64,000 nucleotides of DNA, taken from positions 1,550,001 to 1,614,000 of the forward strand of contig NC_018514.1 of the NCBI RefSeq assembly GCF_000292915.1, in the 5' to 3' direction. Both the position numbers and the translations under genes were made by a program. Source of the DNA: Burkholderia cepacia GG4. GTDB lineage: Bacteria; Pseudomonadota; Gammaproteobacteria; Burkholderiales; Burkholderiaceae. The notes beneath the pieces are model-generated. The model saw only the letters and a list, made by a program, of their open reading frames with translations, made no database searches and was not told the DNA's origin. Positions 8,215-17,017 of the stretch are shown here, piece after piece (positions within the stretch are counted from its first letter, which is position 1; every line of letters starts with the position of its first letter).

Positions 8215-8853
8215 ATGGCAAGCGAACCGATTCGCGATCCCGCGAACGACCACCTGCTCACCCCGCAGAACGCGGCGTTCATCGTCATCGATTACCAGCC
8301 GGTCCAGGTGAACTCCATCGCATCGATGGATCGCCAGCTGCTGATCAACAACATCGTCGGTGCATCGAAGGCCGCGGTCGCGTACAACCTGCCGATCGTC
8401 CACTCGACCGTCAACGTGCAGACCGGCCTGAACAAGCCGCCGATCCCGCAACTGCGCGCCGCGCTCGAAGGCTATCCGACCTACGACCGCACCAGCATCA
8501 ACTCGTGGGAAGACGTCGAGTTCCGCAAGGCCGTCGAAGCCACCGGCCGCAAGAAACTGATCATGACCGCGCTGTGGACCGAGGCGTGCCTGACCTTCCC
8601 GGCGCTCGACGCGCTGAAGGCCGGCTACGAGGTCTATGTGGTCGTCGACGCGGTCGGCGGCACGTCGGTCGCCGCGCACGAAGCCGCGCTGCGCCGCATC
8701 GAGCAGGCCGGCGGCCAGATGATCAGCGTCGCGCAGCTGTTCTGCGAACTGCAGCGCGACTGGGCCCGCAGCGCAACCGTCCCGGCGTTCATCAACCTGT
8801 TCATCGAAACCGGCGGCACCGCAGGCATCCAGTTCTCGTACGACAAGAGCTGA
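8215..8853 (+). CDS. Isochorismatase-family cysteine hydrolase (YcaC-like)
   Basis: 212 residues. The fold and residues are those of the isochorismatase-like superfamily: Asp26 (FIVIDYQPVQ), a Lys of the KK pair at 113-114 (GRKKLIMTALW) and nucleophilic Cys125 (LWTEACLTFPA). The C-terminal part (DWARSATVPAFINLFIETG) resembles YcaC-type proteins rather than true isochorismatase. It probably cleaves an amide or nitrile-like substrate in the cytoplasm; which one cannot be told. The ATG at 8215 has a GGAGG seven bases upstream. Divergent from a LysR gene that may control it. Confidence 0.88.
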   Translation: MASEPIRDPANDHLLTPQNAAFIVIDYQPVQVNSIASMDRQLLINNIVGASKAAVAYNLPIVHSTVNVQTGLNKPPIPQLRAALEGYPTYDRTSINSWEDVEFRKAVEATGRKKLIMTALWTEACLTFPALDALKAGYEVYVVVDAVGGTSVAAHEAALRRIEQAGGQMISVAQLFCELQRDWARSATVPAFINLFIETGGTAGIQFSYDKS

Positions 8854-8938
8854 TTCCGGCCGGCACGCGATTGCGGTAAATACGGCGCGAATACGGCGCA
8901 CGTCGAAGCCGCAAGCGTGCACCCCGCAGCACACCGAG

Positions 8939-8972
8939 CGCCCCGCCCGAGCCGACCGGCCCGGGCGGGGCG
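8939..8972. terminator. Hairpin terminator candidate between convergent genes
   Basis: An 11-bp perfect stem (CGCCCCGCCCG / CGGGCGGGGCG) with a 12-base loop lies between the hydrolase (plus) and the small hypothetical gene (minus). Placement between convergent stops suits a bidirectional terminator; there is no U-tract on either side. Confidence 0.6.
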
Positions 8973-8985
8973 CGCGTCATCGGAC

Positions 8986-9213
8986 TCAGACCACGTGGTA
9001 GCTCGCCGACGGGTAAGCCGTCTCCAGGGCCTGCCTGAGCGCCGCATCGGACGCGGTAGCCGACGTGAAGACGGCCGTCGTGGTGCTCGCGGTGTAGGCC
9101 AGCGCCACGGCCCACGCCGGATGGTCCTCGTTGAGGTTGTCGCGCGTGGCTTCCGCGCTGAGCTGGCTCGGGCCGCCGCCCGGATTGAACCCGTAGACTG
9201 AGATGGTCGGCAT
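8986..9213 (-). CDS. Small hypothetical protein (75 aa)
   Basis: I do not recognise this protein. MPTISVYGFNPGGGPSQLS... is 75 residues, rich in Ala, Thr and Ser, with no Cys, no signal peptide and no membrane helix. The ATG at 9213 has an AAGGA ribosome binding site (complement of 9219-9223), which supports real translation. A terminator hairpin lies just beyond its stop. It stands alone between convergent and divergent neighbours, so it is probably monocistronic. Confidence 0.65.
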   Translation of the reverse strand: MPTISVYGFNPGGGPSQLSAEATRDNLNEDHPAWAVALAYTASTTTAVFTSATASDAALRQALETAYPSASYHVV

Positions 9214-9517
9214 GGCATGTCCTTGTCGGTTGGTGGAGGAACGCCACCGGCACGCACCGGCGACAAGGCCAGCGTAGGCGCCGCGCTCGCGGGCCGGAAT
9301 GTGCCGGAAGTCAGGGTCGAAGACCCGTGACCGGGGCTGGCACGCCGGCTTGTCCCGCTCGCGATCGATGCGCGACGCCGCATCGTCGATGCCGCGCCGC
9401 GCGCTTCAGCGGCCAGCCGCGTGTGCGAATACGTGATCCAATGTCATTCGAACCGGCGTCGCGCGTTGCGGCAACGCAGCGCTGCGCGTCCCCATCGACC
9501 GACCTGCACGGAATCCC

Positions 9518-10240
9518 ATGACGAACCCTGCCGACATCAAGGCGCTCGTTTTCGATGTATTCGGAACGATCGTCGACTGGAGAAACGGCGTCGCGCGCGA
9601 TGCCGCCGCATTCCTGGCGCGCCATGCGCCGGATCTCGATCCGTTCGCATTCGCCGATACGTGGCGGCGCGAGTATTCGCCGTCGATGGAGGAAATCCGC
9701 AGCGGGCGCAGGCGCTACGTGCGGCTCGACGTGCTGCATCGCGAGAACCTCGTGCGCACGCTCGACCGCTACGGCATCGACGGCGTGCCCGACGCGGAGA
9801 TCGACGCGCTCAACCTCGCATGGCACCGGCTCGATCCGTGGCCCGATTCCGTCACCGCGCTGCATCGGCTGAAGCAGCGCTACGTGATCGCGCCGCTGTC
9901 GAACGGCAATATCCGGCTGATGATCGACGTCGCGAAACATGGGGGGCTGCCGTGGGACGCGATTCTCGGCGCCGAAGTCGCCCATGCGTACAAGCCGTCG
10001 CCGAAGGTCTATACCGACGCGGTCGAGATCCTCGGCGTCGAGCCGGCCGAGCTGTGCCTGGTCGCCGCGCACAACGGCGATCTCGCGGCCGCGCGGCAGC
10101 TCGGGCTGTCGACCGCGTTCGTGCTGCGGCCGACCGAACATGGGCCGAACCAGACGACGGACCTGAAGGCCGACGATGCGTGGGACTTCGACGTCAAGGA
10201 CCTGCACGAACTTGCGGAGCGGCTCGGTTGCGCGGGCTAA
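9518..10240 (+). CDS. HAD-superfamily hydrolase, (S)-2-haloacid dehalogenase type II-like
   Basis: 240 residues. HAD motif I is KALVFDVFGTIVDW with nucleophile Asp13, motif II is the Ser in LSNGN, motif III is the Lys in HAYKPSPKVY, and motif IV is AAHNGDLAAARQLGL. This arrangement and length fit the L-2-haloacid dehalogenase branch, which replaces halogen by hydroxyl on short 2-haloacids; members also hydrolyse other small substrates. In motif IV the Ser often found in true dehalogenases is Ala (VAAHNGD), so activity on haloacids is not assured. Stands alone before a convergent LysR gene. Confidence 0.82.
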   Translation: MTNPADIKALVFDVFGTIVDWRNGVARDAAAFLARHAPDLDPFAFADTWRREYSPSMEEIRSGRRRYVRLDVLHRENLVRTLDRYGIDGVPDAEIDALNLAWHRLDPWPDSVTALHRLKQRYVIAPLSNGNIRLMIDVAKHGGLPWDAILGAEVAHAYKPSPKVYTDAVEILGVEPAELCLVAAHNGDLAAARQLGLSTAFVLRPTEHGPNQTTDLKADDAWDFDVKDLHELAERLGCAG

Positions 10241-10351
10241 GTGTCAGCGGCGCATGACGACGCGCCGGCGCTCGCGATACCTGGCGGACGGGACGGCTGG
10301 TCGCTGCGCCCGCCCGCGCCACCGGCGCTGTGCCGCCACGTTCGTCATCCG

Positions 10352-11311
10352 CTAATCCGGATCCCCGACGAATCGAAGCCGCTCCGACTCCCCCATCAAC
10401 AATGCCCGGTTCGCGTCCGCCGCCGCGCGCAGGTAATCCCACAGCGCCGTCACGCGCCGCAGCTTGCGCAAATCTTCGCGGCAGGTCAGCCAGAAGCAGC
10501 GCGTGACGACCACCTCATCCGGCAGCACCGGCACGAGCGCCGGCTGCGTGGCCGCCATGAAGCACGGCAGGATCGCCAGCCCGCCGCCCTGCAGCGCCGC
10601 GAACACCTGCGCGATCACGCTCGTCGTGCGCAGCCCGGCCGTCGCGCCGGGCACCGCGCGCTCCAGGTACAGCAATTCGCTGCTGAACGCGAGATCGTCG
10701 ACGTAACTGATGAAGGCGTGCCGCGCGAGATCGTCGGTGCAGGTGATCGGCTCGTGGTTCGCCAGATACTCGCGCGTCGCATAGAGCCGCAACTGGTAGT
10801 CGCACAGCTTCGTGACCACGTAAGGCCCGCGCTCCGGCCGCTCGAGCGTGATCGCGAGGTCGGCCTCGCGCTTCGGCAGGTTCACGAAATGCGGGACCGG
10901 CAGCAGGTCGACCGTCACATGCGGATGGGCGACGCGGAACCGCGCGAGTTGCGGTGCGAGGAAAAAGCAGCCGAACCCTTCGGTCGACCCGATCCGCACG
11001 TGGCCCGACAGCGCCTCGCCGGTATTCGCGACCTGGTCGCACGCGGACTGCACGGTCGTCTCCATCGCGTCCGCGTAGGCGACGAGCCGCTGCCCCTCGG
11101 CCGTCAGCGTGAAGCCGCCGGAGCGCGACTTGTCGAACAGCAGCGTGCCCATCGCGGCCTCGAGCACGCGAATGCGCCGCGCGACGGTCGTGTAGTCGAC
11201 GCCGAGCCGCTTCGCCGCGCCGCTCGCGCGCTGCGTGCGTGCGACCTCGAGGAAGAAACGCAGGTCGTCCCAGTTCAGGTTGCCGGAAACCGGCTCGGTG
11301 GCATATCGCAT
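10352..11311 (-). CDS. LysR-family transcriptional regulator
   Basis: 319 residues from the ATG at 11311 (MRYATEPVSGNLNWDDLRFF). The helix-turn-helix region reads ASGAAKRLGVDYTTVARRIRVLE, with the divergent HTH of the NWDDLRFFLEVART subgroup. The effector domain follows (about 110-310). The gene is divergent from the MHS transporter-mmsA-mmsB group across about 156 bp, making it the probable regulator of valine/3-hydroxyisobutyrate use (inference from position). The open frame upstream of 11311 is not needed. Confidence 0.88.
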   Translation of the reverse strand: MRYATEPVSGNLNWDDLRFFLEVARTQRASGAAKRLGVDYTTVARRIRVLEAAMGTLLFDKSRSGGFTLTAEGQRLVAYADAMETTVQSACDQVANTGEALSGHVRIGSTEGFGCFFLAPQLARFRVAHPHVTVDLLPVPHFVNLPKREADLAITLERPERGPYVVTKLCDYQLRLYATREYLANHEPITCTDDLARHAFISYVDDLAFSSELLYLERAVPGATAGLRTTSVIAQVFAALQGGGLAILPCFMAATQPALVPVLPDEVVVTRCFWLTCREDLRKLRRVTALWDYLRAAADANRALLMGESERLRFVGDPD

Positions 11312-11467
11312 CGGCGGGAAAAAGGGCAGGAGTCTCCGGGCCGGCCGTCGATATGCATAAATGCACATCCAACCGGTTTTCTTGTCGGTACATCATGGAT
11401 CTGCGCATAACTATACTCGACCGTGACCTGTGGACCACGAGCCACGGGCAATAAACACGGAGACACC

Positions 11468-12787
11468 ATGCAGACCCGATCCACCCTCGATGAGCATGCA
11501 GCCGTCGCGGCACCGGCGCCCGCCCGCACCGCGCAGCACTACCTGCTGGCCGGCTGGGCCAGCATGGCCGGCACGACGATCGAGTGGTACGACTTCTTCC
11601 TCTACGGCACCGCCGCCGCGCTCGTGTTCAACCGCATCTTCTTTCCGTCGCTCGATCCGGTCGTCGGCACGCTCGCCGCGTTCGGCACGTTCGCGGTCGG
11701 CTTCATCGGCCGGCCGATGGGCGGCATCGTGTTCGGCCACTTCGGCGACCGCATCGGCCGCAAGTCGATGCTGATGATCACGCTGCTGCTGATGGGCGTG
11801 CCGAGCATGATCATCGGGCTGATCCCGTCGTACGACCGCATCGGCTACTGGGCCGCCGCGCTGCTGATCGCGATGCGCTTCCTGCAGGGGATGGCGGTCG
11901 GCGGCGAATGGGGCGGCGCGGTGCTGATGGCCGTCGAGCATGCGCCGAAGGGCCGCAAGGGGCTGTTCGGCAGCCTGCCGCAGACCGGCGTCGGGCTCGG
12001 GCTGATCCTGTCGTCGGTCGCGATGGCCGCGGTGGCCGCGCTGCCGGACGCCGACATGCTGTCGTGGGGCTGGCGCGTACCGTTCCTCGCGAGCATCGCG
12101 CTGGTCGGCCTCGGCTGGTTCATCCGCGCGAAGGTGCCCGAGTCGCCCGACTTCGAGAAGATGCAGCGCCAGGGCAAGGCCGAGAAGTCGCCGGTCACGG
12201 CCGCGCTGCGCCGCCATCCGCGCGAGGTACTGACGATCGTCGGCGCGCGCGCTGCCGAGAACACCTGGTTCTACATGGTCGTCACGTTCGCGCTCGCCTA
12301 TGCGACGCAGCAGTTGCATCTGCCGAAGGCCGAGATGCTGCATGCGATCACGGCCGGCGCGGCGCTGTCGCTCGTCACGATGCCGCTGTGCGGCCACCTG
12401 AGCGACCGCATCGGCCAGCGCCGGATGTTCGCGATCGGCCTCGTGCTGATGTGCGCGTTCGCCGCGCCGTTCTTCATGATGCTCGGCACGCAACAGACGT
12501 CGCTCGCATGGTGGGCGATCGTGCTCGGCCTCGGCGTCGTGTTCCCGATTCTTTATGCCCCCGAGTCGCTGCTGTTCGCGCAGCAGTTCCCGGCGGAAAT
12601 CCGCTACAGCGGCATCTCGCTGTCGGTGCAGCTCGCCGGCGTGATCGGCGGCGGCTTCGCGCCGATGATCGCGACGTCGCTGCTCAAGGCCGGCGGCGGC
12701 CAGCCTCACTACGTGATCGCGTACCTCGTCGGCTTCGGCGTGTTCGCGCTCGTGTGTACCGCATTGATGCGGCCGGCACGCGCTTGA
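11468..12787 (+). CDS. MFS transporter, metabolite:H+ symporter (MHS) family
   Basis: A 439-residue inner-membrane importer with 12 predicted spans. Hallmarks are the N-terminal [19 protein letters not shown], the loop 2-3 signature [14 protein letters not shown] and the later [12 protein letters not shown] repeat, all typical of the ShiA/ProP/KgtP branch that brings in organic acids with protons. Start ATG at 11468 with GGAG upstream. It precedes mmsA by 131 bp, so its substrate may be a branched short-chain acid such as 3-hydroxyisobutyrate (inference). Confidence 0.9.
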   Translation: MQTRSTLDEHAAVAAPAPARTAQHYLLAGWASMAGTTIEWYDFFLYGTAAALVFNRIFFPSLDPVVGTLAAFGTFAVGFIGRPMGGIVFGHFGDRIGRKSMLMITLLLMGVPSMIIGLIPSYDRIGYWAAALLIAMRFLQGMAVGGEWGGAVLMAVEHAPKGRKGLFGSLPQTGVGLGLILSSVAMAAVAALPDADMLSWGWRVPFLASIALVGLGWFIRAKVPESPDFEKMQRQGKAEKSPVTAALRRHPREVLTIVGARAAENTWFYMVVTFALAYATQQLHLPKAEMLHAITAGAALSLVTMPLCGHLSDRIGQRRMFAIGLVLMCAFAAPFFMMLGTQQTSLAWWAIVLGLGVVFPILYAPESLLFAQQFPAEIRYSGISLSVQLAGVIGGGFAPMIATSLLKAGGGQPHYVIAYLVGFGVFALVCTALMRPARA

Positions 12788-12918
12788 GCGTCGCTCGACG
12801 CACCGGTCCGCATTTGCCCGATTTCAAGGTTCAGATCGACCTGCCGTCCGCCGTGCATGCACGCGCAGCGGGCGCAGGCCACCCTTTTTCTACGCACCAT
12901 CGTTTCCCGGAGAGTTCC

Positions 12919-14445
12919 ATGAACGCCGCAGTTCCCCAGACCACCCTCGCCCTGCCCACCGCCAAGCTGCTGATCGACGGCGCGTTCGTCGAGTCGCAAA
13001 GCGCCGAATGGGGCGACATCGTCAACCCCGCGACGCAGGAAGTGATCGGCCGCGTGCCGTACGCGACGCTCGACGAGGTCGATGCCGCGATCGCGTCTGC
13101 GCAGCGCGCGTTCCAGACCTGGAAGACGACGCCGATCGGCGCGCGGCTGCGCATCATGCTGAAGTTCCAGGACCTGGTGCGCCGCAATCTCGAACGGATC
13201 GCGCACACGCTGACCGCCGAGCAAGGCAAGACGCTGCCCGATGCGCAAGGCGACATCTTCCGCGGCCTCGAAGTGGTCGAGCATGCATGCTCGATCGGCA
13301 CGCTGCAGCAAGGCGAATTCGCGGAGAACGTCGCGGGCGGCGTCGACACCTACACGCTGCGCCAGCCGATCGGCGTATGCGCCGGCATCACGCCGTTCAA
13401 CTTCCCCGGGATGATCCCGCTGTGGATGTTCCCGATGGCGATCGTGTGCGGCAACACGTTCGTGCTGAAGCCGTCCGAACAGGATCCGCTGTCGACGATG
13501 CAGCTCGTCGAGCTCGCGATCGAGGCCGGCGTGCCGCAGGGCGTGCTGAACGTCGTGCATGGCGGCAAGACCGTGGTCGACCGCCTGTGCACGCATCCGG
13601 ACATCAAGGCGATCTCGTTCGTCGGCTCGACGCGCGTCGGCACCCACGTGTACAACCTCGGCAGCCAGCACGGCAAGCGCGTGCAGTCGATGATGGGCGC
13701 GAAGAACCACGCGGTCGTGCTGCCCGACGCACACCGCGAGCAGTCGATCAACGCGCTGGTCGGCGCGGGCTTCGGCGCAGCCGGCCAGCGCTGCATGGCG
13801 ACGTCGGTCGTCGTGCTGGTCGGCAAGGCGCGCGACTGGCTGCCGGATCTGGTCGAGAAGGCGAAGGCGCTGAAGGTCAACGCGGGCGCCGAAGCCGGCA
13901 CGGACGTAGGCCCGGTCGTGTCGAAGGCGGCGAAGCAACGCATCCTGTCGCTGATCGACGCGGGCGTGAAGGAAGGCGCGACGCTGTTGCTCGACGGCCG
14001 CGACGTGCAGGTGCCCGGCTACGAGCAGGGCAACTTCGTCGGCCCAACGATCTTCTCGGGCGTGACGACCGACATGTCGATCTATCAGGAAGAAATCTTC
14101 GGGCCGGTAGTGGTCGTGCTCGAAGCCGACACGCTCGACGATGCGATCGCGCTCGTCAACCGCAACCCGATGGGCAACGGCGTCGGCCTGTTCACGCAGA
14201 GCGGCGCGGCCGCGCGCAAGTTCCAGAGCGAAATCGACATCGGCCAGGTCGGCATCAACATCCCGATCCCGGTGCCGGTCCCCTACTTCAGCTTCACCGG
14301 CTCGCGCGGCTCGAAGCTCGGCGATCTCGGCCCGTACGGCAAGCAGGTCGTGCAGTTCTACACGCAGACCAAGACGGTCACCGCGCGCTGGTTCGACGAC
14401 GACGCGACGGCCGGCGGCGTGAACACGACGATCGCGCTGCGCTGA
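12919..14445 (+). CDS. mmsA: CoA-acylating methylmalonate-semialdehyde dehydrogenase
   Basis: 508 residues, the usual length. It oxidises methylmalonate semialdehyde to propionyl-CoA with NAD and CoA in valine and inositol breakdown. Seen are the substrate/NAD segment [18 protein letters not shown] (157 on), [12 protein letters not shown] (234 on), [14 protein letters not shown], and the nucleophile Cys292 in [10 protein letters not shown], together with the C-terminal [18 protein letters not shown], all hallmarks of MmsA rather than general aldehyde dehydrogenases. The ATG at 12919 has GGAGAG upstream. mmsB follows after a 260-bp spacer filled with tandem hairpins. Confidence 0.95.
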   Translation: MNAAVPQTTLALPTAKLLIDGAFVESQSAEWGDIVNPATQEVIGRVPYATLDEVDAAIASAQRAFQTWKTTPIGARLRIMLKFQDLVRRNLERIAHTLTAEQGKTLPDAQGDIFRGLEVVEHACSIGTLQQGEFAENVAGGVDTYTLRQPIGVCAGITPFNFPGMIPLWMFPMAIVCGNTFVLKPSEQDPLSTMQLVELAIEAGVPQGVLNVVHGGKTVVDRLCTHPDIKAISFVGSTRVGTHVYNLGSQHGKRVQSMMGAKNHAVVLPDAHREQSINALVGAGFGAAGQRCMATSVVVLVGKARDWLPDLVEKAKALKVNAGAEAGTDVGPVVSKAAKQRILSLIDAGVKEGATLLLDGRDVQVPGYEQGNFVGPTIFSGVTTDMSIYQEEIFGPVVVVLEADTLDDAIALVNRNPMGNGVGLFTQSGAAARKFQSEIDIGQVGINIPIPVPVPYFSFTGSRGSKLGDLGPYGKQVVQFYTQTKTVTARWFDDDATAGGVNTTIALR

Positions 14446-14453
14446 GTGCGAAG

Positions 14454-14694
14454 GATGGGGCCGGACTAAGCGGTAAAGCGCCAAGTCCGGTCGACCGCGA
14501 AGCATGGGACCGGATTAAGCGCTAAAACGCCAAGTCCGGTCGACCGCAAAGCATGGGACCGGATTAAGCGCTAAAACGCCAAGTCCGGTCGACCGCAAAG
14601 CATGGGACCAGACTAAGCGCTAAAGCGCCAAGTCTGGTCGACCGCAAAGCATGGGACCAGACTAAGCGCTAAAGCGCCAAGTCTGGTCGACACG
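14454..14694 (+). repeat. Five tandem 49-bp hairpin units between mmsA and mmsB
   Basis: Five units with an exact period of 49 bp: the CCGG/CCAG landmark falls at 14461, 14510, 14559, 14608 and 14657. Each unit can fold as a two-tier hairpin: an outer 9-bp stem (GACCAGACT with AGTCTGGTC in units 4-5; GACCGGATT with AGTCCGGTC in units 2-3; GGCCGGACT with AGTCCGGTC in unit 1) and an inner GCGC-TAAA-GCGC stem. Outer-stem changes are paired: CCGGA/TCCGG becomes CCAGA/TCTGG, and another change leaves a G-U pair. Covariation implies selection on RNA or cruciform structure. The array lies in the transcript between co-directional mmsA and mmsB. No known element was recognised. Confidence 0.92.
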
Positions 14695-14705
14695 GAAACC
14701 TGGAC

Positions 14706-15596
14706 ATGGAAATTGCATTCATCGGACTCGGCAACATGGGCGGCCCCATGGCCGCCAACCTGCTCAAGGCCGGCCACGCGTTGACGGTATTCGACCTCGA
14801 CGCGAACGCAGTCGACGCCGCAGTGCGCGCGGGCGCGACCGCGGCGGCCTCGCCGCGCGACGCGGCCGCCCGCGCGGTACTGGTCATCACAATGCTGCCG
14901 GCCGCGCAGCACGTGCGCGCCGTCTACCTCGGCGACGACGGCGTGCTGGCCGGCGCGCGCGCCGGCGCGACGTTCGTCGACTGCAGCACGATCGATCCGG
15001 GCACCGTGCGCGCAGTGGCCGACGCCGCCGCGCAACGCGACTTCCCGCTCGCCGACGCGCCGGTGTCGGGCGGCACCGGCGGCGCGCAGGCCGGCACGCT
15101 GACCTTCATGGTCGGCGCTCAGGCCGCGCTGTTCGAGCGCATCCGGCCGGTGCTGCTCGACATGGGGAAGAACGTCGTGCACTGCGGCGACACGGGCACC
15201 GGGCAGGTCGCAAAGATCTGCAACAACCTGCTGCTCGGGATCTCGATGATGGGCGTGTCGGAAGCAATGGCGCTCGGCGCCGCGCTCGGCATCGATCCGG
15301 CCGTGCTGGCCGGCATCATCAACACGTCGACCGGCCGCTGCTGGAGCTCGGATACGTACAACCCGTACCCGGGCGTAAACGACGCTGCGCCCGCCGCACG
15401 CGACTATGCGGGCGGTTTCGCCGCGAACCTGATGCTGAAGGATCTCGGGCTCGCAACCGAAGCCGCGCGTGGCGCACGGCAGCCGGTGTGGATGGGCGCG
15501 CTCGCGCAGCAGCTCTATCAGTCGATGAGTCAGCAGGGGCTCGGCGCGCTCGACTTCTCCGCGTGCGTGAAGCTGTACGAAGCGCAGCCCGCGTAA
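14706..15596 (+). CDS. mmsB: 3-hydroxyisobutyrate dehydrogenase
   Basis: 296 residues. It oxidises 3-hydroxyisobutyrate to methylmalonate semialdehyde, the substrate of MmsA. The Rossmann motif GLGNMGGPMAANL (8-20), the DAPVSGGTGGAQAGTL substrate signature (117-131) and catalytic Lys170 in GQVAKICNNLLLGISM identify the beta-hydroxyacid dehydrogenase family. The C-terminal NPYPGV and YAGGFAANLMLKDLGLA are characteristic of HIBADH. ATG at 14706 with a weak GGAAA upstream; the hairpin array ends about 12 bases earlier, so translation initiation may be affected by it. Confidence 0.94.
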   Translation: MEIAFIGLGNMGGPMAANLLKAGHALTVFDLDANAVDAAVRAGATAAASPRDAAARAVLVITMLPAAQHVRAVYLGDDGVLAGARAGATFVDCSTIDPGTVRAVADAAAQRDFPLADAPVSGGTGGAQAGTLTFMVGAQAALFERIRPVLLDMGKNVVHCGDTGTGQVAKICNNLLLGISMMGVSEAMALGAALGIDPAVLAGIINTSTGRCWSSDTYNPYPGVNDAAPAARDYAGGFAANLMLKDLGLATEAARGARQPVWMGALAQQLYQSMSQQGLGALDFSACVKLYEAQPA

Positions 15597-15614
15597 CGCA
15601 GTCGACGGACGTGC

Positions 15615-15653
15615 ACCGACCCGCGATGCCGGTCAACGGCATCGCGGGTCGGT
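15615..15653. terminator. Strong hairpin terminator between mmsB and a lipoprotein gene
   Basis: A perfect 17-bp stem (ACCGACCCGCGATGCCG on the left arm) with a 5-base loop GTCAA lies 18 bases after the mmsB stop and about 50 bases before the stop of the convergent lipoprotein gene. Short TT/ATT runs follow. It should end transcription from both sides. Confidence 0.8.
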
Positions 15654-15703
15654 TTGCATTCGGAGCAGCGCGGGCGCGGCAGTCGCGACCACGGGAGCGA
15701 TAC

Positions 15704-16036
15704 TTACCCGCGCGGGTTCGACGCCGTCTCGAAGGTCGGATGGCACTCGAACGCAAGTTCGGAGCGCGCGTCGACACGGCGGCCGCCGGTCAGCGACTCC
15801 TGCTTCAGGCTCGCGCGCATGCCGCGCTGCGTGCAGTAGCTGGCCGCCTCGTTGACGGCTTTTTCATGGGCGTCGGCCCACGTCGTCGACACGCCGACCG
15901 TACGCGTCGTCACGGTGAAGACGTTCGGGTTCGACGTCGCGGTCACGTCGGATGCGGTCGAACACGCGGCGAGCAAGCATGCAACAGTCGCGACGGTCAA
16001 CCATCGCAGGGATCGAAAAGGCACGGAAATGGACAT
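15704..16036 (-). CDS. Small lipoprotein, hypothetical
   Basis: A 110-residue protein beginning MSISVPFRSLRWL. The signal peptide ends in a clear lipobox LLAAC with Cys25, so it is predicted to be lipid-anchored, probably in the outer membrane. The mature part is short and contains two more Cys (YCTQRGM and FECHPT) which could form a disulfide. I do not recognise the family, and no partner gene is obvious. ATG at 16036 fits the start of the signal peptide. Confidence 0.75.
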   Translation of the reverse strand: MSISVPFRSLRWLTVATVACLLAACSTASDVTATSNPNVFTVTTRTVGVSTTWADAHEKAVNEAASYCTQRGMRASLKQESLTGGRRVDARSELAFECHPTFETASNPRG

Positions 16037-16489
16037 TGGGGGCAAGCGCGCGTCGATTCGACGGCATTGAGCAACATAGGCGACAGTATGCCTGCCCGAT
16101 CGCCGGAGATCATGCCCTTTTCGGTGAACACATTGTTTCGAATGGTTAAACGATAGGCCAAGCCAGCAAGATTTACGGCCCGCAGCGCGCCCGTGGTTGC
16201 CCGGCGTGTCACTTTTTCCGGTTGCCGCGCGCTGCCGGGCAATCCACGGGCCATCCCCGGGCGAGCCGATGCACCGGTCAGTGCGGGCGCGTCGCGATCT
16301 GCGGCAGGATGCCGGACGGCCTGCTGTCGATGCCGGTCCGGGAATCGCTACAACGGTCCTTGCAGATCTTTCATGCGCACTGCATCGCACACGTGGGCCG
16401 CAACGCGCACGTGCTGCGCCGGCACGCTACCGTGATAGGCGGCGGGCGGCGGGCGCGCACCTGTTGCGCCCGCCATCCGCTCCCGCCGG
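16037..16489. other. Intergenic region between two small lipoprotein genes
   Basis: About 450 bp without a supported gene. It contains an 8-bp-stem hairpin (GCGGGCGC at 16449-16456 with GCGCCCGC at 16466-16473) placed 17 bases after the stop of the leftward lipoprotein gene at 16490, a likely terminator. The part near 16080-16150 is AT-richer and probably carries the promoter of the gene ending at 15704. Confidence 0.5.
16449..16473 (-). terminator. Hairpin terminator candidate
   Basis: GCGGGCGC and GCGCCCGC form an 8-bp stem with a 9-base loop just downstream of the stop of the 93-residue lipoprotein gene. No long T-run follows; called from placement and symmetry only. Confidence 0.45.
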
Positions 16490-16771
16490 TCAGCCGCCGC
16501 TCGCGCCCGTCGGCGCGGAAGCCGCGCCCGGCATGCTCGCCGCGCCGCCGGTCGTGCCGCTGTCGGCCCCGCTGCCGGCCGCGCCGCTGCCCGGCGTGCC
16601 CGACGGTGCGGCGGACGGCGCAGCCGACATGCCGCCCGTGGCGCTCGTGTCAGAACTCGCCCCGGTGCCGGTGTCGCTCTTCTTCTGACAGCCCGCACCC
16701 GCCGCCAGGCCGGCGATCAGGATGCCGGCGAAGACGGCTCGCGATAGGTGACGAAAGGAATATCGCTGCAT
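16490..16771 (-). CDS. Low-complexity small lipoprotein
   Basis: 93 residues from the ATG at 16771 (MQRYSFRHLSRAVFAG). Signal peptide with lipobox GAGC, Cys28, followed by KKSDTGTG. The whole mature part is a disordered Gly/Ser/Ala/Thr/Pro-rich tail (about 28-93), a pattern common in surface-exposed or spacer lipoproteins. No enzyme motif. An AAAGG sequence lies within its first codons and GGAGG just upstream (complement of 16776-16780) as ribosome binding site. Divergent from the NCS1 permease. Confidence 0.75.
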   Translation of the reverse strand: MQRYSFRHLSRAVFAGILIAGLAAGAGCQKKSDTGTGASSDTSATGGMSAAPSAAPSGTPGSGAAGSGADSGTTGGAASMPGAASAPTGASGG

Positions 16772-17017
16772 GACACCTCCGCTGATGTCGATGTGGATGG
16801 AGCCCATTGACCCGCAATCGGCGTGCCTCCCGCTGTCGTCATCGCCGGTCGCACCCCATTCATTTTTCAAATGACGCCCAGCCGAATATTTAATTTCCCA
16901 TCATCGCGACGGCCGCCCATACTCGCGAACAAATCGAGACATAACGTCCACGGCGGCCTGGCTGGTGCTGCGTGCACACGCTGCAGTTCGCGCCCCGTAC
17001 ATGGAAGGAGACAACGC

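Noticed and set aside
11584..14445. A 953-codon open frame joining the MHS transporter region to mmsA
   Set aside because: The first third is Arg/Ala-rich out-of-frame reading of the transporter gene; mmsA has its own ATG, ribosome site and correct length starting at 12919.
14454..14694. CRISPR array
   Set aside because: Units are directly adjacent 49-mers with no variable spacers, and there are no cas genes.
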